A stretch of 64,000 bases of DNA, taken from assembly GCF_000661915.1 (NCBI RefSeq), contig NZ_CP007509.1, forward strand, positions 372,001 through 436,000, read 5' to 3'. Source of the stretch: Stutzerimonas decontaminans. Its GTDB lineage: Bacteria > Pseudomonadota > Gammaproteobacteria > Pseudomonadales > Pseudomonadaceae. This document shows, piece after piece, positions 55,046-64,000 of the stretch. The number at the start of each line of letters is the position of its first letter. Position 1 is the first letter of the stretch. The notes below the pieces were generated by a model. The model was not told the DNA's origin, did not search any database, and saw nothing but the letters and a program-made list of their open reading frames with translations. A program made the translations under genes and the position numbers.

Positions 55046-55573
55046 ATGCGACAGGGACTGACAAGTCGACTTGCAAAGTTAGTGATGGTCTCGGTTTTCT
55101 GGGCGATCGGCACGCCAGTGATGGCCGCAGAGCCGATCGAGTTCGGTTCTGACGAATCGGCTCATTACCTGGCTGAATTGAAGAAGCTTTATCTCACCAC
55201 CAGTGATCGCGAGGCCCTTCTGGCGCACAGCAATGGCTTGCTGGACACCTATGCGTTGCGGGCCGGTTATCAAGTCGGTCAGACCAACCCCCAGGATTTT
55301 ATCTACGAATTGAGCGTGGCTGCGCCGGGTGAGTTACGTATCCGTGAGGAGGTGCGCGGCAACAATGGCGGCGTCGCTGTGCGCAATCGCAGCTTGTCGG
55401 TGTTCGGCCTCGATCCCTACCTGCAGTATCAGTGTCCTGCGCAGGGGCCTAGCTGTTCCGTAAACAGCCCGGTCGACGGCCTGCCGCTGGTGGTTATCCT
55501 GCGCGACCCCAAGGGTGCAGAAGAGCTGGCGAAGGCGTTGTCGTTCCTGATCCGCAATCTGCAAAAGGGCTGA
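55046..55573 (+). CDS. Exported protein of unknown function
   Basis: 175 residues. A signal peptide (RLAKLVMVSVFWAIGTPVMAAEP) with probable cleavage after AMA-like VMA suggests periplasmic export. The mature part begins IEFGSDESAHYLAELKKLYL and has two cysteines (YQCPAQGPSCSV) that could form a disulfide. No family recognised. It sits between dipA (divergent) and aceF (convergent), and ends at a shared bidirectional terminator. Confidence 0.7.
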   Translation: MRQGLTSRLAKLVMVSVFWAIGTPVMAAEPIEFGSDESAHYLAELKKLYLTTSDREALLAHSNGLLDTYALRAGYQVGQTNPQDFIYELSVAAPGELRIREEVRGNNGGVAVRNRSLSVFGLDPYLQYQCPAQGPSCSVNSPVDGLPLVVILRDPKGAEELAKALSFLIRNLQKG

Positions 55574-55623
55574 CACAGCGGCCAGCTCCCCACTTGCCGG
55601 CATTCCAAGAGCATCTGAAGAAA

Positions 55624-55659
55624 AACGCCGCATTCTCGTGAGAGAACGCGGCGTTTTTT
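55624..55659. terminator. Bidirectional terminator between the exported protein and aceF
   Basis: A 14-bp stem (AACGCCGCATTCTC with GAGAACGCGGCGTT, one mismatch) and a GTGA loop, with T runs on both strands. It serves the plus-strand gene ending at 55573 and aceF ending at 55675. Confidence 0.93.
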
Positions 55660-55674
55660 GTCAGTCGCAGATGT

Positions 55675-57678
55675 TTACAGCAGCATCGTACGGATGTCCG
55701 CCAGCAGCTCCGACAGACGCTTGGTGAAGCGCGCCGCCGCTGCGCCGTTGATCACACGGTGATCGTAGGACAGCGAGAGCGGCAACATCAGGCGCGGCTC
55801 GAATGCCTTGCCGTCCCAGACTGGCTGCATCGTGGCCTTGGAAACCCCGAGAATCGCCACTTCCGGCGCGTTGACGATCGGCGTGAAGCCGGTGCCGCCA
55901 ATGTGGCCGAGGCTGGAAATGGTGAAGCAGGCACCCTGCATGGCGTCAGGCGAGAGCTTCTTGCTGCGCGCCTTCTCTGCCAGCTCGGCCGCTTCGCCAG
56001 CCAATTGCAGCAGACTCTTCTGATCCACGTTCTTGATCACGGGGACCATCAGGCCGTCCGGCGTATCCACCGCGAAACCGATGTGCACGTATTTCTTGCG
56101 GATCAGTGCCTTGCCGCTCGGCGCCAGCGAGCTGTTGAAGTCCGGCAGCTCCTTGAGCAGGTGCGCACAGGCTTTAAGCAGCAACGGCAGCACGGTGAGC
56201 TTGACGCCGGCCTTTTCGGCGGCAGCCTTCTGAGAGACGCGGAAGGCTTCCAGTTCGGTGATGTCGGCCGATTCGAACTGGGTCACGTGCGGTACGTTCA
56301 GCCAGCTGCGGTGCAGGTTGGCTGCGCCGATCTGCATCAGGCGTGACATCGAGACTTCTTCGACTTCGCCGAACTTGCTGAAGTCCACGGCCGGGATCGG
56401 CGGAATGCCGGCACCGCCCGAGGCACCTTCGGCCGGAGCCTGCTTGGCCTTGTGCAGCATGTTCTTCACGTAGGCCTGGACATCTTCCTTGAGAATCCGG
56501 CCTTTGGGACCGGTGGCCGGAACATCGGCCAGGTCGACGCCGTACTCGCGCGCGGTCATGCGAACCGCCGGCCCGGCGTGAACCTTGGTGCCGGCCTTGC
56601 TCGGACCGCTGACGGCCGGAGCCGGCGTCGCCGCGGCCTTGGCCTCCGGTACGCCCTGCTTGTTCGGTGCGACGGCCTGCTGCTGGGAAACGGCCTCTTG
56701 CGGCGTGACCTCGGCCTTTTTCGTAGGTGCGGAGCCCTGAACCTTGAGGGTCAGGATCAGATCGCCGGTCTTGGCATCGTCACCCACCTTGATCGACAGC
56801 GATTCCACCACGCCCGCCTTGGGCGCCGGAATTTCCATGCTGGCCTTGTCGGACTCAAGGGTGATCAGCGACTGGTCCGCCTCGACGCTGTCGCCGGCCT
56901 TGATCATGACTTCGATGACCTTGGCGCTGCCGCTGGAACCGATGTCCGGAATACGAACCTCTTCCACGGACTCACCGGCAGCTTCGGCGGGTGCTTCTGC
57001 CGCCTGCTCGGTCAGTTTCTCCTTGGCCGGGCTTTGTGCCTGGCTGGCCGGAGCACTGGCGGCGGCCTGCTTGCTCGCGGCGGCGCCCTTGAGAATCAGG
57101 ATCAGATCGCCGGTACCAACTTCGTCGCCCACTTTGACCGAAATGCTCTCGACAACGCCGGCGGCTGGGGAGGGGATCTCCATGCTGGCCTTGTCGGACT
57201 CGAGAGTGATCAGCGGTTGCTCGGCGGCAATGGTGTCGCCAGCCTTCACTGATATCTCGATCACGCTGGCCTTGCCGGAGGAGCCGATGTCCGGAACCTT
57301 GATCTCCTGCGATTCGCCTTCCTCAGCCGAAGCTGACGGATTCTCATCGCCTGTAGGCGTGGGGGCCTCGGTCTCGTCGGCAGGGCCGCCGCTGCTTGCG
57401 CCGGCTGGCTCGGCAGCGGCTTGCGCCGGCGCCTCGCTGTCCTGTTCTTCGCTTTCCAGTTCGAGCAACTCGTCACCTTCTTTCAGGCGGTCGCCGAGCT
57501 TGACCTTCAAGGCCTTCACGACCCCAGTCTTGGGCGCAGGGATTTCCATGCTGGCCTTGTCGGACTCCAGCGTCAGGATGCTCTGGTCGGCTTCGATACG
57601 GTCGCCGACCTTGACGAACAACTCGATTACTTCACCCTCACCGCTGCCGATGTCGGGTACGCGTATGGTTTCACTCAC
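55675..57678 (-). CDS. aceF: Pyruvate dehydrogenase E2, dihydrolipoyl acetyltransferase
   Basis: E2 core of pyruvate dehydrogenase; moves acetyl groups from lipoate to CoA. 667 residues: three lipoyl domains, each with ESDKASMEIP (lipoyl Lys), joined by Ala/Pro-rich linkers, a peripheral subunit-binding domain (VRMTAREYGVDLADVPATGPKGRILKEDV), and the catalytic domain ending SYDHRVINGAAAARFTKRL (His active site). The start is GTG 57678 with AGGAG 8 bases before it. It lies 27 bases after aceE, same operon. Confidence 0.96.
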   Translation of the reverse strand: MSETIRVPDIGSGEGEVIELFVKVGDRIEADQSILTLESDKASMEIPAPKTGVVKALKVKLGDRLKEGDELLELESEEQDSEAPAQAAAEPAGASSGGPADETEAPTPTGDENPSASAEEGESQEIKVPDIGSSGKASVIEISVKAGDTIAAEQPLITLESDKASMEIPSPAAGVVESISVKVGDEVGTGDLILILKGAAASKQAAASAPASQAQSPAKEKLTEQAAEAPAEAAGESVEEVRIPDIGSSGSAKVIEVMIKAGDSVEADQSLITLESDKASMEIPAPKAGVVESLSIKVGDDAKTGDLILTLKVQGSAPTKKAEVTPQEAVSQQQAVAPNKQGVPEAKAAATPAPAVSGPSKAGTKVHAGPAVRMTAREYGVDLADVPATGPKGRILKEDVQAYVKNMLHKAKQAPAEGASGGAGIPPIPAVDFSKFGEVEEVSMSRLMQIGAANLHRSWLNVPHVTQFESADITELEAFRVSQKAAAEKAGVKLTVLPLLLKACAHLLKELPDFNSSLAPSGKALIRKKYVHIGFAVDTPDGLMVPVIKNVDQKSLLQLAGEAAELAEKARSKKLSPDAMQGACFTISSLGHIGGTGFTPIVNAPEVAILGVSKATMQPVWDGKAFEPRLMLPLSLSYDHRVINGAAAARFTKRLSELLADIRTMLL

Positions 57679-57705
57679 AATAGGTTCTCCTGTGCGCACG
57701 CAGCA

Positions 57706-60351
57706 TCAGCAATCCAGCGGATTGCGCTTCTCGGGGTCGATACCGAACTCGGTGATGGCGTTGGCCACCACGGTGCGTTCGATGGCGCCGCGATCGGCGA
57801 GTGCCTGCAGTGCCGCGACGGCAACCCAGCGACGGTCGACTTCGAAGAAGTCACGCAGCTTGGCGCGCGAGTCGCTGCGGCCGAAGCCGTCAGTGCCGAG
57901 CACCTGGTATTCACGCGACGGAACCCACTGGCGAATCTGATCGGCGAACAGCTTCATATAGTCGGTCGAGGCCACTACCGGGCCTTCGCGGCCTTCCAGA
58001 CACTGCTCGACGTAGCTCTTGCGCGGCTCCTCGGTCGGGTGCAGACGGTTCCAGCGATCGACCGCCAGGCCATCGCGTCGCAGTTCGTTGAAGCTGGTCA
58101 CGCTCCAGACGTCGGCGCCGACGCCCATCTTGGCGAGGATGTCCACCGCAGCACGCACTTCACGCAGGATGGTGCCCGAGCCCAGCAACTGTACGCGGTG
58201 CTTGAAGTCGCCCTTGGCTTCTTCGAGCAGGTACATGCCCTTGATGATGCCGTCCTCGACACCCTGCGGCATGGCCGGCTGCTGGTAGTTCTCGTTCATC
58301 ACGGTGATGTAGTAGTAGACGCTCTTCTGCAGCTCCATCATCTCGTGCATGCCGTGGTGCATGATCACCGCCAGCTCGTAGCCATAGGTGGGGTCATAGC
58401 TGCGGCAGTTGGGGATGGTGCTGGCGAGGATGTGGCTGTGGCCGTCCTCGTGCTGCAGGCCTTCACCATTGAGCGTGGTACGCCCAGATGTGCCGCCCAG
58501 CAGGAAGCCGCGGGTCTGCGCATCGCCGGCCGCCCAGGCCAGGTCGCCGATGCGCTGGAAGCCGAACATCGAGTAGAAGATGTATACCGGCAGCATTGGC
58601 TGGTTGTAGTTGCTGTAAGCGGTACCTGCGGCGATGAACGAGGAGAACGCACCGGCTTCGTTCAGGCCTTCCTGAAGAATCTGGCCGTCCTTTTCTTCGC
58701 GGTAGTACATCACCTGATCGCGGTCGACCGGCTCGTACAGCTGCCCCACCGGGGAGTAGATGCCCAGCTGACGGAACATGCCTTCCATGCCGAAGGTGCG
58801 GGCCTCGTCGGCGAGGATCGGCACGATGCGCTTGCCGAGATCCTTGTCCTTGACCAGCTGCGAGAGAATCCGGCCGAAGGCCATGGTGGTGGAAATCTCG
58901 CGGTCGCCAGAACCGTCGAGCACGGCTTTCAGCGTGTCCAGCGGCGGCGTCGGGATACTGAAGCTCTTCGGCCGGCGCTGCGGCAGAGAACCACCAAGCT
59001 TCTCGCGGCACTTGCGCAGGTAGCGCATCTCGGCGCTGTCTTCGGCCGGGCGATAGAACGGCAGCTCTTCGAGCTGCGAATCGTTGACCGGGATATCGAA
59101 GCGATCGCGGAATTTCTTCAGGCTGTCGATATCGACCTTCTTGGTGTTGTGGGCGATGTTCTTCGCCTCACCGGCACCGGTGCCGTAGCCCTTGATGGTC
59201 TTGGCGAGAATGACCGTTGGCTGGCCCTTGTGGTTGACCGCCTGATGATAGGCCGCATAGACCTTGTACGGATCGTGGCCGCCGCGGTTGAGCTTCCAGA
59301 CTTCCTCGTCGGACATGCTCTCGACACGCTTGAGCAGCTCAGGGTCAGCACCAAAGAAGTGTTTGCGCACATAGGCGCCGTCTTTGGCCTTGTAGTTCTG
59401 GTATTCGCCGTCGATCGCCTCGTCCATGCGGCGCTGCATGCGGCCGTCTTCGTCGGCGGCGAACAGCGGATCCCACAGACGACCCCAGACCACCTTGTTG
59501 ACGTTCCAGTTGGCGCCTTTGAACACGCCTTCCAGTTCCTGAATGATCTTGCTGTTGCCGCGCACCGGGCCGTCCAGACGCTGCAGGTTGCAGTTAATGA
59601 CGAACACCAGGTTGTCGAGGTTTTCGCGGCCGGCCAGGGAAATGGCGCCGAGGGTTTCCGGCTCGTCGCACTCGCCGTCACCGATGAAGCACCAGACGCG
59701 CTGCTTGCCCTTCGGAATGAAGCCGCGGTTTTCCAGGTACTTCATGAAGCGCGCCTGGTAGATCGCGGTGATCGGGCCGAGGCCCATCGACACGGTCGGG
59801 AACTGCCAGAAGTCCGGCATCAGGTGCGGGTGCGGGTAGCTCGACAGGCCTTTGCCATCGACTTCCTGGCGGAAGTTGAGCATCTGCTCTTCGCTCAGGC
59901 GGCCTTCGAGGAAGGCGCGGGCGTAGATGCCGGGGGACGCGTGGCCTTGATAGTAGATCAGGTCGCCGCCGTGTTCTTCGGTCGGCGCCTGGAAGAAGTA
60001 GTTGAAGCCGATGTCGTAGAGCGTCGCACTGGACGCGAAGGTGGAGATGTGGCCACCCAGATCCGGATCCTTGAGGTTGGCACGCATCACCATGGCCAGT
60101 GCGTTCCAGCGGACCAGGGAGCGAATGCGGCGCTCCATGAACAGGTCGCCAGGCATCTTGGCTTCGCGGGTGACGGGGATGGTATTGCGGTACGGCGTGG
60201 TGATGCCGTAGGGCAGCGGGGTGCCGCTACGTGTGGCCAGTTCACCCATCCGGGTCATCAGGTAGTGAGCGCGGTCTTCACCCTCGCGGTCGAGGACGGA
60301 CTCGAGGGCGTCCAGCCATTCCTGGGTTTCGACGGGATCGAGATCTTGCAT
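57706..60351 (-). CDS. aceE: Pyruvate dehydrogenase E1 (homodimeric type)
   Basis: Thiamine-diphosphate enzyme that decarboxylates pyruvate and acetylates E2 lipoate. 881 residues, the standard AceE length. Starts MQDLDPVETQEWLDALESVLDREGEDRAHYLM. The ThDP motif is GDGECDEPETLGAISLAGRENLDNLVFVINCN. ATG 60351 is chosen over ATG 60363: GGAG stands 6 bases before it and the N-terminus matches other pseudomonads. Transcribed with aceF; divergent from glnE. Confidence 0.96.
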   Translation of the reverse strand: MQDLDPVETQEWLDALESVLDREGEDRAHYLMTRMGELATRSGTPLPYGITTPYRNTIPVTREAKMPGDLFMERRIRSLVRWNALAMVMRANLKDPDLGGHISTFASSATLYDIGFNYFFQAPTEEHGGDLIYYQGHASPGIYARAFLEGRLSEEQMLNFRQEVDGKGLSSYPHPHLMPDFWQFPTVSMGLGPITAIYQARFMKYLENRGFIPKGKQRVWCFIGDGECDEPETLGAISLAGRENLDNLVFVINCNLQRLDGPVRGNSKIIQELEGVFKGANWNVNKVVWGRLWDPLFAADEDGRMQRRMDEAIDGEYQNYKAKDGAYVRKHFFGADPELLKRVESMSDEEVWKLNRGGHDPYKVYAAYHQAVNHKGQPTVILAKTIKGYGTGAGEAKNIAHNTKKVDIDSLKKFRDRFDIPVNDSQLEELPFYRPAEDSAEMRYLRKCREKLGGSLPQRRPKSFSIPTPPLDTLKAVLDGSGDREISTTMAFGRILSQLVKDKDLGKRIVPILADEARTFGMEGMFRQLGIYSPVGQLYEPVDRDQVMYYREEKDGQILQEGLNEAGAFSSFIAAGTAYSNYNQPMLPVYIFYSMFGFQRIGDLAWAAGDAQTRGFLLGGTSGRTTLNGEGLQHEDGHSHILASTIPNCRSYDPTYGYELAVIMHHGMHEMMELQKSVYYYITVMNENYQQPAMPQGVEDGIIKGMYLLEEAKGDFKHRVQLLGSGTILREVRAAVDILAKMGVGADVWSVTSFNELRRDGLAVDRWNRLHPTEEPRKSYVEQCLEGREGPVVASTDYMKLFADQIRQWVPSREYQVLGTDGFGRSDSRAKLRDFFEVDRRWVAVAALQALADRGAIERTVVANAITEFGIDPEKRNPLDC

Positions 60352-60463
60352 GGCTTGCTCCATGGCGGAAAGGCTTCCAGAATCGGTTGCCTGTTCGCGA
60401 CCGGCTTTGTGGGCCGGTGCGTGTAATGTTCTTGGACGAGTGCCGGGGGTAGGACCGGGCGTC

Positions 60464-60529
60464 TGTAGTTTTACTACAAAATGACGTCGGGATCAGCCCC
60501 CTGAAATACTCTTTAGTAGTAAAACTACA
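60464..60529. promoter_or_regulatory. Paired TAGTnnnACTA dyads between aceE and glnE
   Basis: TGTAGT-TTT-ACTACA (60464-60478) is a perfect palindrome. AGTAGT-AAA-ACTACA (60515-60529) repeats it with one outer mismatch. Centres are 51 bp apart, near five helical turns. Both fit TNGTNNNACNA, the pattern of FadR-type GntR regulators such as PdhR, though the E. coli PdhR half-sites (GGT/ACC) differ. A pyruvate-responsive repressor of aceEF is the natural guess; the regulator is not in the window. Confidence 0.6.
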
Positions 60530-60620
60530 GATCAGCGGCGCTGGCAATTTCCTGAGAAAGGCATTTGCGAGGCTCTGAATCGCGCGGTTTCACTGTGTTG
60601 CTGCTGTGAAGGAAACCTCA

Positions 60621-63566
60621 ATGAGTCTGCCATCGCTGGTTGCATTGCCGCCCTCGCTTCTGCCTTTTGTCAGTCGTGCCGAAGAGTCGTTCCTCGCTGC
60701 TGCCGGCAGCCTGTCGGATGCCATTGCGGCACGTTGCCGCGCCTGGCTGGCGGAGCAGCGCGAGGCGTTCGACCGGGTCTGCGCGGCGAGCGACTTCGTC
60801 AGCGAACAGGTTAGCCGAGATCCGCAGATGTTGCTGCAGCTGGCCGAGCAGGGCTGGCTGGGCAGATCGCTCGCGCCCGCCGAGATGCGTAACGCGCTGA
60901 GTGAGCAGGTCGCTGCGTGCGATAGCGAGGATGCCCTGGCGCTGACCCTGCGCCGCTTCCGCACGCGCCAGCAGGTGCGGATCATCTGGCGCGACCTGAC
61001 CCGTCAGGCCGAGCTTGCCGAAACCTGTCGCGACCTCTCCGATCTCGCCGATGCCAGTGTCGATCTGGCCTATCACTGGCTGTACGTGCGTCATTGCGAA
61101 CAGTTCGGCGTGCCCACCGGGCGGCGTAGCGGCAACCCGCAGCACATGGTGATTCTCGGCATGGGCAAGCTGGGCGCCCATGAACTGAACCTGTCCTCCG
61201 ACATCGACCTGATCTTCGGCTATCCGGAGGGCGGCGAAACCGTCGGCGCCAAGCGTTCGCTGGACAATCAGGAGTTCTTCGTCCGCCTTGGCCAGCGGCT
61301 GATCAAGTCGCTGGACGCCATCACCGTCGATGGCTTCGCCTTCCGCGTCGACATGCGCCTGCGTCCTTATGGCTCGTCCGGTCCGCTGGTCTACAGCTTC
61401 AACGCGCTGGAGCAGTACTACCAGGATCAGGGGCGCGACTGGGAGCGCTACGCGATGATCAAGGCGCGTGTTATCGGTGGTGATCAGCAGGCCGGCAAGG
61501 AGCTGCTGGAGATGCTGCGGCCGTTCGTCTATCGGCGCTACCTGGATTTCTCCGCTATCGAAGCGCTGCGCACCATGAAGCAGCTGATCCAGCAGGAAGT
61601 GCGGCGCAAGGGCATGGCTTCGAATATCAAGCTGGGTGCCGGTGGCATCCGCGAGGTGGAGTTCATCGCCCAGGCGTTTCAGCTGATTCACGGCGGGCGC
61701 GATCTCAGCCTGCAGCAGCGGCCGTTGCTCAAGGTGCTGGCGACACTGGAAGGTCAGGGCTATCTGCCGGGCGCAGCGGTGACGGAGCTGCGCGAAGGCT
61801 ACGAGTTTCTGCGCTATACCGAGCACGCGCTGCAGGCCATCGCCGATCGCCAGACGCAGATGCTGCCGGAGACTGACGTGGACTGTGCGCGGGTCGCCTT
61901 CATGCTTGGTTTCGACAACTGGCAGGCCTTCCACGAGCAGCTGTTGCACTGGCGTGGGCGTATCGACTGGCATTTCCGCCAAGTCATCGCCGACCCGGAC
62001 GAGGACGAGAATGCCGAAGGCGAGGCGCTGGTCGGTGGCGAGTGGCTGCCCCTGTGGGAGCAGGACTGGGACGAGGAATTCGCCTGCCGACAGCTGTCCG
62101 AAGCCGGTTTTCGTGATGGTCAGGCTGCCTGTCAGCGTCTTGCTGCACTGCGCAATGCCAGCCAGGTCAGGACCATGCAGCGTCTCGGTCGCGAGCGCCT
62201 GGATGCCTTCATTCCTCGTTTGCTGGCACAGGCCGTCGAGCAGGACGACCCGGATCTGGTGCTCGAGCGCGTGCTGCCATTGGTCGAGGCGGTGGCTCGG
62301 CGTTCGGCCTATCTCGTATTGCTGACCGAAAATCCCGGGGCGCTGCAGCGACTGCTGGAGCTCTGCGCGGCCAGCCCGTGGATCGCCGAGCAGATCGCTC
62401 GCTTCCCGCTGCTGCTCGACGAGCTGCTCAACGCCGGGCGCCTCTACAGTCCGCCGCTGGCGCCCGAGCTCGCCGCCGAGCTGCGCGAGCGGCTGATGCG
62501 CATCCCTGAGGACGACCTCGAACAGCAGATGGAGGCGTTGCGGCATTTCAAACTGGCGCACCGGCTGCGCGTTGCCGCCTCGGAGATCGCCGGCACGCTG
62601 CCGTTGATGAAGGTCAGCGACTACCTGACCTGGCTGGCCGAGGCGATCCTGCAAGAAGTGCTGACCCTGGCCTGGCGCCACACCGTCGCGCGTCATGGCC
62701 AGCCCCAGCGCAGCGATGGCACGCTCTGCGATCCTGCATTCGTCATCGTTGGTTACGGCAAGGTCGGTGGCATCGAGCTCGGTCACGGTTCCGATCTGGA
62801 TCTGGTGTTCATCCACGACGGCGACCCTGCCGCCGAGACCAATGGCGCCAAGCCCATCGACACCGCGCAGTTCTTCACTCGCCTGGGCCAGCGCATCATC
62901 CATCTGCTCACCACCCAGACCACCTCCGGCCAGCTCTATGAGGTGGACATGCGCCTGCGTCCGTCCGGCGCTTCCGGGCTACTGGTCAGCTCCCTTGGCG
63001 CCTTTGAGCGCTACCAGAGTCAGGAAGCCTGGACCTGGGAGCACCAGGCGCTTGTGCGCGCGCGGGTGTTGGTTGGTTGTCCACAGCTGACTGCCGACTT
63101 CGAGCGGGTGCGCGCTGGTGTGCTCGGTCGCGAGCGCGACCTGGATGCGCTGCGTCGCGAAGTCAGCGACATGCGCGCGAAGATGCGCGACAACCTCGGC
63201 ACCCGCGCGACGCATGCGGGAACCGCCGAGCAGGCCTTCGACGCCGCTGCCGAGTTCAATCTCAAGCAGGACGCCGGTGGTATCGTGGATATCGAATTTA
63301 TGGTGCAATACGCGGCTTTGGCGTGGTCGCACCAGCATCCCGAACTGCTGCGCTATACCGATAACATCCGCATTCTCGATGGGTTGGAGCAGGCCGGGTT
63401 GATGACCGGCGATGAGGTTCGGCTGCTGCAGGACGCCTACAAGGCCTACCGCGCCGCAGCCCACCGGCAATCACTGCAGAAGCAGCCCGGAGTGGTGAGT
63501 GGGGATCAATTCCACGACGAGCGCCGCGCTGTCATGCGTATCTGGCGTGAGTTGGGCCTAAGCTGA
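60621..63566 (+). CDS. glnE: Glutamine synthetase adenylyltransferase / adenylyl-removing enzyme
   Basis: Bifunctional regulator of glutamine synthetase: adds AMP with high glutamine and removes it under nitrogen limitation, under PII control. 981 residues with two nucleotidyltransferase domains: GMGKLGAHELNLSSDIDLIF in the N-terminal (removing) half and GYGKVGGIELGHGSDLDLVF in the C-terminal (adding) half. ATG 60621 has AAGGA 7 bases upstream; the GTG at 60606 has none. Next gene ilvE is 49 bases on. Confidence 0.96.
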   Translation: MSLPSLVALPPSLLPFVSRAEESFLAAAGSLSDAIAARCRAWLAEQREAFDRVCAASDFVSEQVSRDPQMLLQLAEQGWLGRSLAPAEMRNALSEQVAACDSEDALALTLRRFRTRQQVRIIWRDLTRQAELAETCRDLSDLADASVDLAYHWLYVRHCEQFGVPTGRRSGNPQHMVILGMGKLGAHELNLSSDIDLIFGYPEGGETVGAKRSLDNQEFFVRLGQRLIKSLDAITVDGFAFRVDMRLRPYGSSGPLVYSFNALEQYYQDQGRDWERYAMIKARVIGGDQQAGKELLEMLRPFVYRRYLDFSAIEALRTMKQLIQQEVRRKGMASNIKLGAGGIREVEFIAQAFQLIHGGRDLSLQQRPLLKVLATLEGQGYLPGAAVTELREGYEFLRYTEHALQAIADRQTQMLPETDVDCARVAFMLGFDNWQAFHEQLLHWRGRIDWHFRQVIADPDEDENAEGEALVGGEWLPLWEQDWDEEFACRQLSEAGFRDGQAACQRLAALRNASQVRTMQRLGRERLDAFIPRLLAQAVEQDDPDLVLERVLPLVEAVARRSAYLVLLTENPGALQRLLELCAASPWIAEQIARFPLLLDELLNAGRLYSPPLAPELAAELRERLMRIPEDDLEQQMEALRHFKLAHRLRVAASEIAGTLPLMKVSDYLTWLAEAILQEVLTLAWRHTVARHGQPQRSDGTLCDPAFVIVGYGKVGGIELGHGSDLDLVFIHDGDPAAETNGAKPIDTAQFFTRLGQRIIHLLTTQTTSGQLYEVDMRLRPSGASGLLVSSLGAFERYQSQEAWTWEHQALVRARVLVGCPQLTADFERVRAGVLGRERDLDALRREVSDMRAKMRDNLGTRATHAGTAEQAFDAAAEFNLKQDAGGIVDIEFMVQYAALAWSHQHPELLRYTDNIRILDGLEQAGLMTGDEVRLLQDAYKAYRAAAHRQSLQKQPGVVSGDQFHDERRAVMRIWRELGLS

Positions 63567-63615
63567 GCCCCTCGTCGGGCTACTGGCAAATTCGAATTCT
63601 GAGGAGCTGGCAACG

Positions 63616-64000
63616 ATGTCGATGGCCGATCGTGATGGCGTCATCTGGTATGACGGCGAACTGGTGCAGTGGCGTGATGCGACCACCCATGTGCTGACCC
63701 ATACCCTGCACTACGGCATGGGCGTGTTCGAAGGCGTACGCGCCTACAGCACCCCGGACGGTACGGCGATCTTCCGCCTGCAGGCGCACACCGACCGCCT
63801 GTTCGATTCGGCACACATCATGAACATGCCGATGCCGTACTCGAAGGAAGAGATCAACGAGGCGACCCGCGCCGCAGTGCGCGAGAATAATCTGGAAAGC
63901 GCCTACATCCGCCCGATGGTGTTCTACGGAAGCGAAGGCATGGGCCTGCGCGCCAGCGGCCTGAAAGTGCACGTGATCGTCGCCGCCTGGCACTGGGGTG
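63616..64000 (+). CDS. ilvE: Branched-chain aminotransferase, C-terminus cut by window edge
   Basis: PLP enzyme for the last step of leucine, isoleucine and valine synthesis. 128 residues visible of about 307. WYDGELVQWRDATTHVLTHTLHYGMGVFEGVRAY is the conserved fold-type IV N-terminus; PMVFYGSEGMGL follows. GAGGAG is 9 bases before ATG 63616. The catalytic Lys is outside the window. Order glnE-ilvE matches P. aeruginosa PA5014-PA5013. Confidence 0.94.
   Translation, partial: MSMADRDGVIWYDGELVQWRDATTHVLTHTLHYGMGVFEGVRAYSTPDGTAIFRLQAHTDRLFDSAHIMNMPMPYSKEEINEATRAAVRENNLESAYIRPMVFYGSEGMGLRASGLKVHVIVAAWHWG

Noticed and set aside
57421..60426. 1001-residue open frame opposite aceF and aceE
   Set aside because: It is antisense to two well-conserved genes, its translation is low-complexity and its openness follows from GC-rich third positions.
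60618..62903. 761-residue frame opposite glnE
   Set aside because: Antisense to both catalytic domains of GlnE, no domain of its own.

Overview
The window reads as chromosomal DNA of a high-GC gammaproteobacterium of the Pseudomonas type, most like the P. stutzeri (Stutzerimonas) group. The reasons are codon and base use, REP-like GGTGGAT hairpins, GacA, PsrA and BirA operators of the Pseudomonas/gammaproteobacterial kind, and gene order that I recall from P. aeruginosa: selO-mscK-like-antiporter-acyl-CoA dehydrogenase (PA5023-PA5020), msrA-dipA-aceF-aceE-glnE-ilvE (PA5018-PA5013) and comF-bioBFHCD-acyl-CoA dehydrogenases (PA0489-PA0508). A zeaxanthin-glucoside carotenoid cluster suggests a yellow-pigmented strain. 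The synteny statements come from memory, not from an alignment.

Layout. 1-4.3 kb: 3'-truncated rarD, a translationally coupled SDR dehydrogenase and cytoplasmic trehalase, and an EamA exporter. 4.6-7.8 kb: a KefB-type K+/H+ antiporter divergent from a tandem universal stress protein. 7.85-9.1 kb: two decayed genes, an NmrA-like reductase and a divergent HxlR regulator. 9.1-13.8 kb: an NfeD-slipin-LEA lipoprotein operon and small membrane genes. 14-20.2 kb: a tightly packed signalling operon (CHASE3-GAF hybrid kinase with three receiver domains, CheR, receiverless CheB, receiver-kinase) with no chemoreceptor. 20.3-29 kb: selO, a large mechanosensitive channel, a CvrA/NhaP2 antiporter and an acyl-CoA dehydrogenase. 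29-36.6 kb: crtE, then divergent fni(idi2)-crtX-crtY-crtI-crtB, then convergent crtZ. 36.6-40.5 kb: a nitronate-monooxygenase-like protein, rlmJ, srkA and comF. 40.6-45.2 kb: bioBFHCD behind a probable BirA operator. 45.2-51.1 kb: two acyl-CoA dehydrogenases, the first behind tandem PsrA boxes, flanking a diguanylate cyclase. 51.2-51.4 kb: an unannotated Rsm-type (RsmA/CsrA-titrating) small RNA gene with two GacA boxes. 51.5-64 kb: msrA, dipA, a small exported protein, aceF-aceE, glnE and the start of ilvE.

How the parts work together. Fatty acids would be opened by the PsrA-controlled dehydrogenases and feed acetyl-CoA metabolism alongside pyruvate dehydrogenase (aceEF); biotin and GGPP draw on the same central metabolism. 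Signalling is c-di-GMP (one cyclase, one DipA-type phosphodiesterase), GacA/Rsm and the CheR/CheB-linked kinase operon.

The points most worth a second look are the Rsm sRNA with a second GacA box, the receptor-less CheR/CheB kinase operon, paired TAGTnnnACTA dyads between aceE and glnE, the BirA operator that overlaps the comF start codon, tandem PsrA boxes on a good sigma70 promoter, and paired TGTACA motifs in the crtE-fni intergenic region.
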